A stretch of DNA of 64,000 nucleotides from an uncultured Bacteroidales bacterium (GCA_934725535.1 CAKVBV010000001.1:1-64000), one strand, 5' to 3'. Shown: positions 6,250 to 16,141, numbered from the stretch's first letter. Numbers and translations: made by a program. Notes: generated by a model from the sequence alone, not told the origin.

Positions 6250-8868
6250 TTATAATTCTTGTCCGAGTACGAAATGGAACTGCGACTTACCCGAGGACAT
6301 GGAGCCGTTGATAGGGTCGAAGCCCCAACCCCAGTCGATGCCCATGAGTCCGAACATCGGGAGGAAGAGGCGGACACCGACGCCGGCGGAGCGCTTGAGG
6401 TTGAAGGGGTTGTAGTCCTTGATGTCGGCGAAACAGTTACCCGCTTCGACGAAAGCCAGCGCCCAGATGGTGGCGTTCTGCTCGAGGGAGATGGGGTAGC
6501 GGATTTCCATGGTGTACTTATTATAGAGGTAGCCCATGTTGCGTCCGACGGTGGCATCGTAGGGGGTGAGAGAGCCGGACTGGTAGCCACGCATGGAGAC
6601 GTATTCGGTGGAGTAACTGGAGTAACTGGACATGCCGTCGCCGCCCATATAGAAGGTCTCGAAAGGCGATTTGGCGTTCTTGTTGAAGTGCCCGAGGTAG
6701 CCGAATTCGGCGCGCGCCATGAGGACGAGTTTGGAGTCGGCGGTGAGGGGCGTGAAGACCTTGCCCGAGAAGCGCCACTTGTGGTACTCGAGGAGGTGGT
6801 AACGTTCGGAGGTGGTCATTTGGGCGTACTGCGCGTCGGTCGTGCCCTTGATGAGGGAGTAGGGCGGTGTGATTTTGAGTCCGAGTGTGAACTGGGAGCC
6901 GCGGCGGGTGTAGATGGGGTTGTCGATGCTGGAGCGCGAGAGTTGGAGATTGAGGGCGAGGTTGTGGCTGGTGCCGTCGGTGATGATGAGGTAGGGCCAG
7001 TCCTTCATCATGTACATCTGGTAACTGAGTTCGCCGTAGAAGGAGAAATAGTCGTCGGGCCAACTGAGACGCTTGCCGTAGCCAATGCTGACACCGAAAG
7101 TGCGGAGGTACTTGCCCTTGTCCGCCTCCATTTCGCGGTAGTTGTCGTAGTAACTATTGCCGCCGTAGTAACTGTTGTAGTAGTTGTAGTAGTTGTTGTA
7201 GAGGCTCTGGTAGCCCTTGATATAACGGTCGGAATAGCCCGTTTGCGAGGCGAAGAAAATGCTGGCACTCAATGAGTTAGGTCGCTTGCCGCCGAGCCAC
7301 GGTTCCAAGAAACTGATGGAGGCGGAGGTGTAGTAGATACCGTTGGTGCGGGCGTTGATGGAGAAGGTCTGCCCTTCGCCCTGCGGCACAATGCGGTAAC
7401 TCTTGGGATTGAAGAGGTTCTGGATGGCGAAGTTGGTGAATTTGAGTCCCAACGAGCCGACGAGACCCGTTGCCCCCCATCCGAGCGAGAACTCGATTTG
7501 GTCGGAGGATTTGGTTTCGAGTTGGTAGGTGATGTCCACGGTGCCGTCCTCGGGGTTGGGCTGAATGTCAGGGACTAACTTCTCCTGGTCGAAGTGCCCC
7601 ATCTGCGCCAGTTCGCGGAGTGAGCGCATGATGTCGGACTGGGAGTAGAGTTGCCCGGGTTTGGTGTATAGTTCGCGGCGGACGACGTGCTCATAGACGC
7701 GTGTGTTGCCGACGATGTTGATTTCGTTGATAGTGGCGGGTTGCCCCTCGTACATGCGCATCTCGTAGTCGATGGAGTCGCCGTCCACACGCACCTCGAC
7801 GGGGTCCACGTTGAAGAAGAGGTAGCCCTGGTCGGTGTAGAGTTTGGAGACGGCGTCATCGTCCTCGTTGAGGCGTTTGTTGAGTTCCTTGAGGTTGTAG
7901 GTGTCGCCGCGTTTGATGCCGAGGACGGCGTTGAGGTACTCGTAGGGATAGACGGTGTTGCCGACCCATGTGATGTCGCGGAAGAAGTACTTCTTGCCCT
8001 CGTCGATAGTGAGATAGACGTCCACGCGGGTGGAGTCGTCGGGGGATTGGACAACGCTGTCGGCGGTGATTTGCGCGTCGCGGTAGCCGATTTCGTTGTA
8101 CTTGTCAATGACCAACTTCTTGTCGTTCTCAAACTCGGAAGCCACGAATTTCTTGGTGCGGAAGAGGTTGATGATGTTGTTGTCGTTGGTCTTCTTCATG
8201 GCGTGGTTGACCTGGTTGTCGGTGAGCGCCTCGTTGCCGGAGATGTATATGTGTCCGACTTTGGTTTTCGCCTTTTTGTCCACGTTGACAGCCACTTTGA
8301 CATAGCCCGGGTGGTCTTTGTCCTCGAACTGAAGCACCTTGATTTGGGCGTGGTAGAAGCCTTTTTCGGCAAGATATTTGGAGATGACTTTCTGCGCACG
8401 GTCGGCGAGGTCGGGCGTCATCTGTCCGCCTTTCTGTATGCCGACTTTGACTTCGATGTCCTCTTTCTCGCTCTTTTTCAGGCCGTTGTATGCCACATCG
8501 GAGATACGGGGGCGTTGTTTGAGGGCTATCTCGAGCCAGATTTTGTTGCCCTCAATCTTGTTGGCTTTGATTTTGACATCGGAGAAGAGTCCCTGTTTCC
8601 AGAAGCGTTTGAGGGACTTGGTGATTTGGTCGCCCGGGATTTCGATTTTGTCGCCCACTGCCAATCCCGAGAAGCCGATGAGCACGAAGTCCTCGTAACT
8701 GTCGGCACCCGTGACGCTGATACCCGCGATTTCGTAGGTCTTGCGCTGCATGGTGTATTCGATGGACGGTGTGGCGGCTGCCGTGGTGTCGGCAGCGGTG
8801 TCGGTCTGCGCGGCAAGGGGCAGGGCGCAGAACAGGGCGAGCAATATGAGGTTAATGTATCTGTTCAC
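6250..8868 (-). CDS. bamA: Outer membrane protein assembly factor BamA
   Basis: 872-residue Omp85-family insertase of the BAM complex. A signal peptide ([20 protein letters not shown]) leads to POTRA repeats over about residues 40-430 (for example [61 protein letters not shown]). The C-terminal half is a beta-barrel ending in an aromatic strand (FHFVLGQEL), the usual sorting end. It overlaps uppS by 17 bases and is followed by two Skp genes. One surface loop (about residues 560-585) is extremely Tyr/Asn rich and is encoded by near-triplet repeats (7140-7210), possibly a fast-evolving exposed loop. Essential gene; no sign of disruption. Confidence 0.93.
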   Translation of the reverse strand: MNRYINLILLALFCALPLAAQTDTAADTTAAATPSIEYTMQRKTYEIAGISVTGADSYEDFVLIGFSGLAVGDKIEIPGDQITKSLKRFWKQGLFSDVKIKANKIEGNKIWLEIALKQRPRISDVAYNGLKKSEKEDIEVKVGIQKGGQMTPDLADRAQKVISKYLAEKGFYHAQIKVLQFEDKDHPGYVKVAVNVDKKAKTKVGHIYISGNEALTDNQVNHAMKKTNDNNIINLFRTKKFVASEFENDKKLVIDKYNEIGYRDAQITADSVVQSPDDSTRVDVYLTIDEGKKYFFRDITWVGNTVYPYEYLNAVLGIKRGDTYNLKELNKRLNEDDDAVSKLYTDQGYLFFNVDPVEVRVDGDSIDYEMRMYEGQPATINEINIVGNTRVYEHVVRRELYTKPGQLYSQSDIMRSLRELAQMGHFDQEKLVPDIQPNPEDGTVDITYQLETKSSDQIEFSLGWGATGLVGSLGLKFTNFAIQNLFNPKSYRIVPQGEGQTFSINARTNGIYYTSASISFLEPWLGGKRPNSLSASIFFASQTGYSDRYIKGYQSLYNNYYNYYNSYYGGNSYYDNYREMEADKGKYLRTFGVSIGYGKRLSWPDDYFSFYGELSYQMYMMKDWPYLIITDGTSHNLALNLQLSRSSIDNPIYTRRGSQFTLGLKITPPYSLIKGTTDAQYAQMTTSERYHLLEYHKWRFSGKVFTPLTADSKLVLMARAEFGYLGHFNKNAKSPFETFYMGGDGMSSYSSYSTEYVSMRGYQSGSLTPYDATVGRNMGYLYNKYTMEIRYPISLEQNATIWALAFVEAGNCFADIKDYNPFNLKRSAGVGVRLFLPMFGLMGIDWGWGFDPINGSMSSGKSQFHFVLGQEL

Positions 8869-9592
8869 TGGTCATTCCAAATCTGCGTTCGCGGTGCTGG
8901 TAGTCCACGATGGCGCGGTAAAACTCTTCGGCGGTAAACTCCGGCCACAGGCACGAGGTGAAATACAACTCGGAGTATGCCAGTTGCCAGAGCAGGAAGT
9001 TGCTGATTCTCAGTTCGCCGCTGGTGCGAATGAGGAGGTCGGGGTCGGGCATGTCGGCGGTGGTGAGGTGGGCAGAGACTGTCTGCTCGTTGATGTCCTC
9101 AAGGCGCATGGTGCCGCTCTTGACCTCGGCGGCGATGTTGCGGACGGCACGAATGATTTCCCAACGGCTACTGTAACTGAGTGCGACCACGAGTCGGAGC
9201 CCCGTATTGACGGAGGTCTGCTGCATACACTCGTTGAACTTGCGTCGTGCCTCAGCGGGCAGGCGGTCGAGGTCGCCGATGGTGAGTAACCGTACGTTGT
9301 TCTTCATCAGCGTGGGTGTCTCCTTGACGATGGTGTCCACAAGCAGGGACATAAGGGCGTCCACCTCCTCTTTGGGGCGGTTCCAGTTCTCGGTGGAGAA
9401 AGCATAGACTGTCAAGTACTCGATGCCGAGTTCGGCAGCGGCTTCGGTAATCTCGTGTACGGTCTCCACGCCTTTGCGGTGCCCGAACATACGCGCCAAG
9501 CCCTGACGCTTCGCCCAACGACCATTGCCATCCATAATGATGGCGATGTGGCGAGGTATCCTATCCTGTTGTATTTGTTGCTTGTAGCCCAT
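8852..9592 (-). CDS. uppS: Isoprenyl transferase (undecaprenyl diphosphate synthase) UppS
   Basis: Cytoplasmic cis-prenyltransferase that makes the C55 carrier lipid for peptidoglycan and surface glycans. The signature [17 protein letters not shown] is intact, with catalytic Asp21 counted from the ATG at 9592. The family features [15 protein letters not shown] and the C-terminal [19 protein letters not shown] are also intact. The first possible in-frame start lies at 9649 inside the upstream gene. I prefer 9592 because it begins 13 bases after that gene's stop and gives the normal 246 residues. The uppS-bamA-skp-skp order links lipid carrier and outer membrane biogenesis. Confidence 0.93.
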   Translation of the reverse strand: MGYKQQIQQDRIPRHIAIIMDGNGRWAKRQGLARMFGHRKGVETVHEITEAAAELGIEYLTVYAFSTENWNRPKEEVDALMSLLVDTIVKETPTLMKNNVRLLTIGDLDRLPAEARRKFNECMQQTSVNTGLRLVVALSYSSRWEIIRAVRNIAAEVKSGTMRLEDINEQTVSAHLTTADMPDPDLLIRTSGELRISNFLLWQLAYSELYFTSCLWPEFTAEEFYRAIVDYQHRERRFGMTSEQIH

Positions 9593-9605
9593 ATCGCGAT
9601 GCTGT

Positions 9606-10337
9606 TTATCTACATACTCTACAGATTTTCCTCTCTTTGGCAAACTCAAAAACTATGCCAAGCGTCAAAGTGGAGGTTAAATCGTTGTTCAAAATGTTGG
9701 TTCCGTTCAGCCCATTCTTGTTGCCACTTATTTCAGGATTGGTGCGTCCGTCCAAACTCGGGAGCCCCTCGATATTATCCACAAAGTATATCTGGTGCTG
9801 CCATGCGACCTGCAGTTGCCAGCGGTCAGCGAACTTCCACTTCATACCAATGCCAAGGGGGATATACATACCTGCTGTTGGTTTGCTTCCTTCACCAATG
9901 AGGAGGGGAAAAGGATTATCATGGCTTGCGGTCGCCTGCTCGTTGTACACACTAAAGCCCAGACCTATAAATATATAGGGTGTGATGGGCTTCACTCGCA
10001 TATCGTAGCCGCGTTCGCCAAAGCGGAAGAAATTGAACTCGCCCGTTACGTCTGTATGCCACATCGGGTTGTAGTAGAGCGTTCCCTCTGTGCCGTACTC
10101 GCGGAAAGTGATGCGCTGGCGTTGCACCTTGACCTGTAATGCCCAACGTTTGTCGAACTTGTAGCGGAACTGTCCTCCGAAAGTTTCCAAGGGGTTGGTG
10201 AATATATGGCGCGTGGCATCGCCTACATAATACCCTCCTCCCGCCTGTATGCCGAAATCACAATGATACATCCTCGTGTCCGCCCATACAAGGACAGGCA
10301 GTGTCAGCACCACTATGGACAGCAGCAATCTGTTCAT
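9606..10337 (-). CDS. DUF6089-type outer membrane beta-barrel protein (copy 1)
   Basis: A 243-residue exported protein. Signal peptide [19 protein letters not shown], then alternating strands such as [56 protein letters not shown] and [14 protein letters not shown]. These are typical of the small outer-membrane barrels of the DUF6089 family that commonly sit before uppS and bamA in Bacteroidales. The role is unknown, possibly envelope structure. It is paralogous to the gene immediately upstream (same strand order and WRxxxNWQLQxxxQYH-like end). No barrel-terminal Phe is seen; the protein ends in a basic tail RKICRVCR. Confidence 0.72.
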   Translation of the reverse strand: MNRLLLSIVVLTLPVLVWADTRMYHCDFGIQAGGGYYVGDATRHIFTNPLETFGGQFRYKFDKRWALQVKVQRQRITFREYGTEGTLYYNPMWHTDVTGEFNFFRFGERGYDMRVKPITPYIFIGLGFSVYNEQATASHDNPFPLLIGEGSKPTAGMYIPLGIGMKWKFADRWQLQVAWQHQIYFVDNIEGLPSLDGRTNPEISGNKNGLNGTNILNNDLTSTLTLGIVFEFAKERKICRVCR

Positions 10338-10380
10338 CTACAGCATCATCTATACCACCTACTACTTAGAAATATCCTAT

Positions 10381-11265
10381 TTAGAAATATCCTTCACAGT
10401 GGCATGATGATCTCTTAGGACCTTGCTTATATCCCAAATTGCCAAAATTGTATGCGGCACCGATAGTTACCAATAAGTTATGGTTGCCACCAATGGACTT
10501 CATTTGCAGTTGGTCGTACGGGAATTGCGATGAGCCGCCTTCGATATTGCTATTCAGTCCGTTGGGGTTCTTGCCAGAGATATATAAGTGGTATTGCGCA
10601 CCGGCTTGCAGTTGCCAATTGTGCGTAATGCGCCATTTGACACCCAGTCCGACAGGGATATACAGCGCGAGACCTGTTTGCCCTGCATAGTCCGATGGGT
10701 AATTAATATTCTTGGTTCCCACTATGGGGTAGTTAGAGCCTTTGTCCTTCTTATTGCCTGTACTGCTTTCCCGCAATACGGCCTGCTTATTGTACATAGT
10801 GATACCTACACCAGCCAATACATAGGGGGTTACCCGAAAGGTTCTGTCATCTCCTACGACAAAATGGTCCATCGAATAGTTAAGGATATTGTACTCGGCC
10901 GTTGCGTCGAAATGCCACATTGCGTTGTAATAAGAGTGCTGGTTTTGTCTCTCATTACCAACCATCTTGTACTCCTTATAATAGGTGCGCTGGCGTGTTG
11001 CTTTGAGTGTTATATTCCAGTGGTTATCAAATCTATAGCGTACAAAAGCCCCATAGGCTTCAAAGCCCGGAGGCATCTTGTCTTCACTGTCAACAATCCA
11101 CATTCCGACCTTATTGGTACGCGTAAAATCCCCTTGTTGTGAGATACCCCAATAGAACCCTGCACCTCCTTGTAAGCCTATCTCCAAATGGTCCCACTGC
11201 GCCATTACAAGGTTACACGGCAATAGGAGAGTTAGCACAACCCATATAAATTGATGTCTTTTCAT
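10381..11265 (-). CDS. DUF6089-type outer membrane beta-barrel protein (copy 2)
   Basis: A 294-residue paralogue of the following gene, with signal peptide MKRHQFIWVVLTLLLPCNLVMA and the same series of strands (GLQGGAGFYWG, WNITLKATRQRTYYKEY, VTPYVLAGVGITMYN, LALYIPVGLGVKWRITHNWQLQAGAQYHLYI). It is about 50 residues longer, mainly in loops. It has its own promoter (TAnnTTTG, 11314-11345) and probably starts the operon DUF6089-DUF6089-uppS-bamA-skp-skp. The C-terminus carries two cysteines and an histidine (KRSSCHCEGYF), which is unusual for a barrel. Confidence 0.72.
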   Translation of the reverse strand: MKRHQFIWVVLTLLLPCNLVMAQWDHLEIGLQGGAGFYWGISQQGDFTRTNKVGMWIVDSEDKMPPGFEAYGAFVRYRFDNHWNITLKATRQRTYYKEYKMVGNERQNQHSYYNAMWHFDATAEYNILNYSMDHFVVGDDRTFRVTPYVLAGVGITMYNKQAVLRESSTGNKKDKGSNYPIVGTKNINYPSDYAGQTGLALYIPVGLGVKWRITHNWQLQAGAQYHLYISGKNPNGLNSNIEGGSSQFPYDQLQMKSIGGNHNLLVTIGAAYNFGNLGYKQGPKRSSCHCEGYF

Positions 11266-11313
11266 AACAACACGCGATATTTCTATTTACAAAATGATAC
11301 TCAAAGTAGCGCG

Positions 11314-11345
11314 CAAAGGTACAACTTTTTTCATAGATATGCAAA
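11314..11345 (-). promoter_or_regulatory. Bacteroidota promoter, upstream of the DUF6089-uppS-bamA operon
   Basis: Reverse complement reads TTTG (11342-11345), 20 bases, then TACCTTTG (11314-11321), the Bacteroidota -33/-7 pattern, about 50 bases upstream of the ATG. Confidence 0.7.
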
Positions 11346-11390
11346 TTATTTTACCTGTACATTTGTTTTTATTTTCAGTCTCCTTTGTTT

Positions 11391-12746
11391 CTATTTTTGG
11401 ATTAGGTGGCGGAAGGCGTCGGAGACGCGGGCGGCTTCGATGATGCGGATATGAAGATTGTGCGGGTTGTACTTCTGACCTGCGGGAATGATAATCTGCT
11501 CAAAGCCGAGTTTTTCGGCTTCCCTGATGCGCTGGTCGATACGATTCACAGGACGTATCTCGCCCGAGAGCCCGACCTCGCCCGTAAGGCAGATATTGGT
11601 ATCCAGAGCCACGTCCATATTCGACGACAAGACTGCCGCCAAGACCGCCAAATCAATCGCCGGGTCATTGACACGGAGTCCGCCGGCGATGTTGACAAAG
11701 ACATCTTTCTGCAACAGTTTGAAGCCTACACGTTTCTCCAAGACGGCAAGCAACATATTCAGCCGTCGCCCGTCGAAGCCCGTGCTGCTGCGCTGGGGGG
11801 TGCCGTAGGCTGCGCTTGCCACCAGTGCCTGTACCTCTATCAACAGCGGTCGGACGCCCTCCACTGCCGCTGCGATAGCAATACCCGACAGTCCTTCACG
11901 GTTACCGGAAAGCAACAGTTCGCTGGGGTTCGTCACTTCGCGCAGTCCGTCCTGCTGCATCTGGAAGATACCCAGTTCGCTGGTGCTACCGAAGCGGTTC
12001 TTCTGGGCACGCAGAATGCGGTAGATGTAGTGCTGGTCGCCCTCGAACTGGAGGACGGTGTCCACGATATGCTCCAAGACTTTGGGTCCGGCAAGTGACC
12101 CTTCCTTGTTGATATGCCCCACGATGATGAAGGGGACGTTTTTCTCTTTGGCGTACTGGAGTATGCGCGCGGCGCACTCACGTACCTGGCTGAGACTGCC
12201 AATGCTTGCTTCAATTGCCTCTGTACCAATGGTTTGGATACTGTCTATCACCACCAAGTCGGGCTGCAGGTCAGTGACGCTCTCGAGGATACGCTCCAAC
12301 GAGGTCTCCGCCATGATGTAGAGGTTGTCGGGACTGCCGGCAAGGCGTTCCGCACGGAGTTTCAGTTGTTTGGCACTCTCCTCGCCACTGGCATACAGCG
12401 TCCTGCGTTCGCCCATGCGCATGAGCACCTGCAACGCCAAAGTGGACTTGCCTATGCCCGGTTCACCGCCCAGCAACACCAGACTGCCGGGAACCAATCC
12501 GCCGCCCAAGACGCGGTTGAGTTCCGCCGACTGCATGTCGATGCGCATCTCTTCGGTAGCCGTAATATCCTGAATACGTTGCGGTTGCGTAGAGCCACGG
12601 GGCGAGATACCCCGCTTGTTGCCTGCTGCGGGTGCCACCGTGGATTCCTCGTAGGTGCCCCATTCGCCGCACACAGGGCAACGACCCAACATCTGAGGGG
12701 CTTTCGCGCCACAGTTGGAACATATATATTCGGTTGTCACTTTCAT
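11391..12746 (-). CDS. radA: DNA repair protein RadA (Sms)
   Basis: A 451-residue branch-migration ATPase that works with RecA in recombinational repair. It has the N-terminal C4 zinc finger (Cys9, Cys12, Cys23, Cys26), Walker A GGEPGIGKS (93-101), the RadA-specific KNRFG motif (in RAQKNRFGST), and the C-terminal Lon-protease-like domain (VNIAGGLRVNDPAIDLAVLA and LTGEVGLSGEIRPV). Length and domain order are normal. It is flanked by its own gaps. The upstream region carries AT-rich 11-base units and no clear TAnnTTTG promoter. Confidence 0.95.
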   Translation of the reverse strand: MKVTTEYICSNCGAKAPQMLGRCPVCGEWGTYEESTVAPAAGNKRGISPRGSTQPQRIQDITATEEMRIDMQSAELNRVLGGGLVPGSLVLLGGEPGIGKSTLALQVLMRMGERRTLYASGEESAKQLKLRAERLAGSPDNLYIMAETSLERILESVTDLQPDLVVIDSIQTIGTEAIEASIGSLSQVRECAARILQYAKEKNVPFIIVGHINKEGSLAGPKVLEHIVDTVLQFEGDQHYIYRILRAQKNRFGSTSELGIFQMQQDGLREVTNPSELLLSGNREGLSGIAIAAAVEGVRPLLIEVQALVASAAYGTPQRSSTGFDGRRLNMLLAVLEKRVGFKLLQKDVFVNIAGGLRVNDPAIDLAVLAAVLSSNMDVALDTNICLTGEVGLSGEIRPVNRIDQRIREAEKLGFEQIIIPAGQKYNPHNLHIRIIEAARVSDAFRHLIQK

Positions 12747-12764
12747 GGAAGTAATTAAACATTA

Positions 12765-12836
12765 ATTACCGCGTTGCATGGAATGAATAAAACATTAATT
12801 ACCACGAATTAACCATTAATTTTCGCAGTATAACCT
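12765..12836. repeat. AT-rich 11-base phased units
   Basis: Units attaattacca, cgaattaacca, ttaattttcgc follow at 11-base spacing, closely related to the units at 4361-4400 and 27484-27520. It lies between radA and the RNase Z gene. Confidence 0.6.
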
Positions 12837-12852
12837 ATTGGTTGGCTTTATG

Positions 12853-13638
12853 TTAGAAGAAATAGGACTTCTTTTCTTCCGCCATTATCGTGTTGGGGAA
12901 GACCTCCTGTGCCTCGCGCAAGAACTCGGTATGGTCGTCCACGCGGGCACTATAGTGACCTATCATCAGTTGTTTTGCCTCGGCCTTCAGGGCTATCTGC
13001 GCTGCCTGTCGGGCGGTGGAGTGCATGGTCAGTTTGCACTTGTCGGCATACTCCTCGGTGTAGGTGGACTCGTGAAACAAGAGGTCCACGCCGTGTATCT
13101 GCTCGGTGATTTTCTCGCGGTACATGGTGTCGGAGCAGTAGGCGTAGCGTTTGCGGGGCTGTTCGTCGCGGTGGTGCTCGGTGAAGAGGAAACCGCACGT
13201 GGGCACCTTGTGGCGCAAGGGGATAGTCTCGACGGTGAGTGTGCGGTCGTCGATGATGACCTCCTGTTTGCGAGGGTGCAGGGGGTGGAAGATTACCTCG
13301 TAGGTCAGGTCGGCGCAGTGGTAAGTGAGCCACGGGCGCATGAGTTTCTCGAGGTCGGGGTGCGCGTAGATGTGCAGGGGTTGCGTGCGGCGAAACATGC
13401 CCAGCGTGGAGATGAGTCCTATCAGCCCGAAACAGTGGTCGCCGTGCAAGTGCGAAATCAGCACCGAGTACAGGCGTCCTGTGCGCACGCCCATCTGCCT
13501 CATTGTCAGTTGGATACCCTCGCCACAATCAATGAGGTACGACCGCCCGCAAATCTCCAGTATCTGCCCCGTGGGAGAGTTCTGGAACGTGGGCATCGCA
13601 CTGCCGCAACCTAATATGGTGAGTTTTGCGCTACTCAT
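12853..13638 (-). CDS. rnz: Ribonuclease Z (metallo-beta-lactamase fold), compact
   Basis: tRNA 3' processing endonuclease. The zinc motif SHLHGDHCFG (His63, His65, Asp67, His68) is intact. Further ligands appear in CSDT (Asp), HSTARQAAQIA (His) and GHYSARVDD (His), all standard RNase Z features. At 261 residues it is about 40 shorter than the usual 300-305. The segment between the HGV-equivalent (RHKVPTCGFLF) and the CSDT strand is contracted, so the stretch that normally carries a long insertion is missing. The start MSSAKLTILGCGSA is the natural N-terminus. Probably functional. The neighbouring exonuclease and dnaN are separate units. Confidence 0.88.
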   Translation of the reverse strand: MSSAKLTILGCGSAMPTFQNSPTGQILEICGRSYLIDCGEGIQLTMRQMGVRTGRLYSVLISHLHGDHCFGLIGLISTLGMFRRTQPLHIYAHPDLEKLMRPWLTYHCADLTYEVIFHPLHPRKQEVIIDDRTLTVETIPLRHKVPTCGFLFTEHHRDEQPRKRYAYCSDTMYREKITEQIHGVDLLFHESTYTEEYADKCKLTMHSTARQAAQIALKAEAKQLMIGHYSARVDDHTEFLREAQEVFPNTIMAEEKKSYFF

Positions 13639-13713
13639 ATTGCATATACTTTTTCGCTGTACAACCTATAACTATCCTCTAACAAACCACTAACAAAGGG
13701 TAGTCTATTTGTA

Positions 13714-13782
13714 GCCTATCCATTGCTCATCCCTTGCGTATCCCTTGCTGAATCACCTACTCTTGACCCGATGGAGATTCGA
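13714..13782. repeat. 11-base phased array
   Basis: Six 11-mers in register: ctatccattgc, tcatcccttgc, gtatcccttgc, tgaatcaccta, ctcttgacccg, atggagattcg. The tatcccttgc unit is shared with 4921 and 27724, and the ctcttgacccg unit with 16040 and 59160. Confidence 0.72.
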
Positions 13783-13797
13783 GATTTACCTGCTGAT

Positions 13798-13856
13798 GAC
13801 GACGCGAGCCGCGTCGTCCCCCAGACACCGTTCTTTCCCTCTATAAGGGAGGGGAC
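13798..13856. repeat. Module A palindrome followed by a CCCTC..GAGGG palindrome
   Basis: Arms GACGACGCG and CGCGTCGTC at 13798-13818, then CCCTCTATAAGGGAGGGG at about 13836-13853. This sits just downstream of the exonuclease gene (stop at 13868, minus strand). Confidence 0.7.
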
Positions 13857-13867
13857 AAGCATACATA

Positions 13868-14659
13868 TCACTTCCTTGTGCTCAAGTAGATACGCAGACA
13901 GACGTTCTTCGTGTATTGCGGGAAGTCGCCTTGCTGAATCCATCCGTAGTAGCCCGTGTCGCGACGGAAGACATCTGCCACGCGCTGCCCTTTGTACTTG
14001 CCGAAGTTAAAGATTTCCACGCCCTCGTTGTCGTAGGCGATACGTCCTGCGAAGTCGGCGAAACGCACATTTCCGGTCGTGTAGGTTGCCAGTTCGTCCA
14101 CTGTCGTGGGGAGGTCGTACTTCTCCAACTGTGCCATCAGCACCTCGTAGGTAGCCATGGTGTCGGCATTCGCCGAGTGGGCATCGGTGAGGTCTTTGCC
14201 GCAATAGAACTTGTACGCCGCCACGAGGTTGCGCGGTTCCCGCTTCTGGAAGATAGTGAAGACGTCCACCATCTTCATGCGTTTGAGGTCGATATTCACG
14301 CCCGCGCGCATCATCTCCTCCGCCAAGAGGGGCAGGTCGAAGTGGTTGGAGTTGTAGCCCGCGAGGTCCGCGCCCGTCAGCACCTCTGCCACCTGCGCCG
14401 CTATCTGCTTGAAGGTGGGGCAGTCTTTGAGGTCTTCGTCGTGGATACCATGTACGGCAGACGCCTCATCAGGGATGTGCATCTGCACCTCCTCGCCGTT
14501 GACGATATGGGTAGGCTTAACGCGGAAAGTCTTCCCCTCGGACGTGCCGTTGGGGAAGACCTTATAATAACTTAACTCTACAATACGGTCGGTGCCGATA
14601 TTGAGTCCCGTGGTCTCCAAGTCGAAGAATACCAGCGGTTTGGTTAGTTGGAGTTTCAT
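13868..14659 (-). CDS. DnaQ-like 3'-5' exonuclease with C-terminal DUF3820-like segment
   Basis: A 263-residue DEDDh exonuclease. Motif I is FFDLETTGL (Asp13, Glu15), motif II GYNSNHFDLPLLAEE, motif III HSANADTMATYEVL (His and Asp five residues apart). After the nuclease domain comes EIFNFGKYKGQRVADVFRRD followed by YYGWIQQGDFP, the small FGKYKG domain often fused behind such exonucleases. It may be the proofreading subunit epsilon or a stand-alone single-strand DNA/RNA exonuclease. It lies directly downstream of dnaN (91-base gap holding a palindrome) in the same orientation, which favours a replication or repair role. Confidence 0.85.
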   Translation of the reverse strand: MKLQLTKPLVFFDLETTGLNIGTDRIVELSYYKVFPNGTSEGKTFRVKPTHIVNGEEVQMHIPDEASAVHGIHDEDLKDCPTFKQIAAQVAEVLTGADLAGYNSNHFDLPLLAEEMMRAGVNIDLKRMKMVDVFTIFQKREPRNLVAAYKFYCGKDLTDAHSANADTMATYEVLMAQLEKYDLPTTVDELATYTTGNVRFADFAGRIAYDNEGVEIFNFGKYKGQRVADVFRRDTGYYGWIQQGDFPQYTKNVCLRIYLSTRK

Positions 14660-14690
14660 GTTTCTTGTTGTAAGTTCAATACATTCGCTT

Positions 14691-14740
14691 CCGCGGACGA
14701 GGGCGTCCGCGTCCCTGGAAACGACGCGGGACGCGTCGTC
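14691..14740. repeat. Composite palindrome, modules C and A (short version)
   Basis: GCGGAC..GTCCGC hairpin (14692-14711) followed by ACGACGCG-GGA-CGCGTCGT (14721-14739). It occupies the space between dnaN and the exonuclease gene. Confidence 0.65.
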
Positions 14741-14750
14741 GCCATACGGT

Positions 14751-15872
14751 TTACTCGTTGAGCAGCATCGGCATTAGCAGTATCAGCAGTTCTTGGTTCT
14801 CCTCGTTCTCGGCGGGCAGAATGAGTCCGGCACGGGCGGGGTCAGCCAACTCCAATATCACGTCTTGCGAAGCGATGGACGACAGTATCTCTATGAGGAA
14901 CGGCGCCTTGAAGCCGATAGCCATCGGCATACCGCTGTAGTCGCAAGCGATAGTCTCTTCCGCGGAGGTCGAGAAATCGATGTCCTGTGCCGAGATTTTG
15001 ATTTGGTTTTCGCTCAGTGCCAGTTTCAGCAGCGACGTACCCGTGTTGGCAAAGACTGCCACACGCTTGCAGGCATTCACGATGGTCTGACGGTCCACGA
15101 TGACCTTGTTCTGGTTGTTCTGCGGGATAACGGCATTGTAATTGGGGAAGCGTCCTTCTATCTGGCGGCACACAATGACCGTCTGCCCGAAGGCGAACTT
15201 GGCGTTCTTCTGCCCGAAGGTGATGACCACGTCCTCCGTCTCCTTCGCCAACACCTGACGAAGCAGCATGGCAGGCTTCTTAGGCAGTATGAAATTAGTG
15301 GCTTGCGGCACGTGAACACTCGTGTTGATGTAGCGTACAAGGCGGTGTGCGTCGGTAGCAACCAGTGTGATTTTGTCCTCTGCGAGGTCGAAGAAGATAC
15401 CGTTCATCACGGGGCGCAACTCGTCGTCGGCAGTGCAGAAGATGGTCTTGTTGATGGCATCAAGCAGCACATTGGCGGGCATCGTGAGGGTGTTCTCGCC
15501 CTCTTCGGCGGGCATCTCGGGGTACTCCTGTCCGTTGGCACCCACGAAACTGTATGTACCGTTGGCACTGGTGATGTTCAGCCCGAAGTTCTGGTCGTCA
15601 ATCAGGAAGGTCAGCGGCTGCTCGGGGAACTCCTTGAGGGTGTCCAGCAGCAGGCGTGCGCCGAATGCCACCTTGCCTTCGCCCTGCGGATTCTCCACTA
15701 TGAGTGTGGTGCGGATAGTGGTCTCGCCGTCGGAAGCCGTCAGCGTGAGTTGCTCACCCTGCAGGTCGAACAGCACATCCTCCAATATCTGCAAACTATT
15801 CTTGCTGGCAATCACGCGGCTCACTGTTTGCAACTGTGCAAACAACTTCGTACTTGATACGTTAAATTTCAT
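14751..15872 (-). CDS. dnaN: DNA polymerase III sliding clamp (beta subunit) DnaN
   Basis: A 373-residue clamp that encircles DNA and tethers the polymerase and many repair proteins. The three-fold domain pattern is visible: MKFNVSSTKLFAQLQTVSRVIASKNSLQILEDVLF opens domain 1, MNGIFFDLAEDKITLVATDAHRLV is the highly conserved domain 2 segment, and the C-terminus ends LLILLMPMLLNE, close to the usual ..MPMR(L). Length is normal. It has its own promoter at 15932-15963. dnaA is not in the window, so this copy is not in a classical dnaA-dnaN pair. Confidence 0.96.
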   Translation of the reverse strand: MKFNVSSTKLFAQLQTVSRVIASKNSLQILEDVLFDLQGEQLTLTASDGETTIRTTLIVENPQGEGKVAFGARLLLDTLKEFPEQPLTFLIDDQNFGLNITSANGTYSFVGANGQEYPEMPAEEGENTLTMPANVLLDAINKTIFCTADDELRPVMNGIFFDLAEDKITLVATDAHRLVRYINTSVHVPQATNFILPKKPAMLLRQVLAKETEDVVITFGQKNAKFAFGQTVIVCRQIEGRFPNYNAVIPQNNQNKVIVDRQTIVNACKRVAVFANTGTSLLKLALSENQIKISAQDIDFSTSAEETIACDYSGMPMAIGFKAPFLIEILSSIASQDVILELADPARAGLILPAENEENQELLILLMPMLLNE

Positions 15873-15931
15873 ATTCTGTCTGTTTTTTGGTTAATACAAA
15901 TTGTTGGTACACCCTAAGTGTATTTTGCCCG

Positions 15932-15963
15932 CAAAGATACAATTTTTTCGGGGATTATGCAAA
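15932..15963 (-). promoter_or_regulatory. Bacteroidota promoter of dnaN
   Basis: Reverse complement TTTG (15960-15963), 20 bases, TATCTTTG (15932-15939), 60 bases upstream of the ATG. Confidence 0.75.
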
Positions 15964-16039
15964 TAATTTTGCTTTTGCGATTGTTTTTGTATGCATAGTT
16001 TTGCGATATTTGTATGGCACAGGCTGCACCATCTTTTTG

Positions 16040-16140
16040 TATCCACCCTCTATCCACTCGTTATCCACCCGTTAATCACATACTAATCTCATACTAATCA
16101 CATACTAATGTCATACTCTTGACTCGAGATTCTCCCGACT
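16040..16140. repeat. Longest 11-base phased array (nine units)
   Basis: Nine consecutive 11-mers: gtatccaccct, ctatccactcg, ttatccacccg, ttaatcacata, ctaatctcata, ctaatcacata, ctaatgtcata, ctcttgactcg, agattctcccg. The unit sequence changes along the array while the period holds. It lies between dnaN (upstream side) and the rny terminator. Confidence 0.8.
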
Positions 16141-16141
16141 A

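Noticed and set aside
6259..7275. A 338-codon plus-strand reading frame (and a 416-codon one at 7687-8937)
   Set aside because: Both are antisense to bamA and show Val/Gly/Glu-rich shadow composition without domains.
16021..16140. A replication origin near dnaN, with TTATCCAC-like DnaA boxes
   Set aside because: The boxes are units of an 11-base array that also occurs at many other sites, no dnaA gene is present, and gene strand does not switch here.
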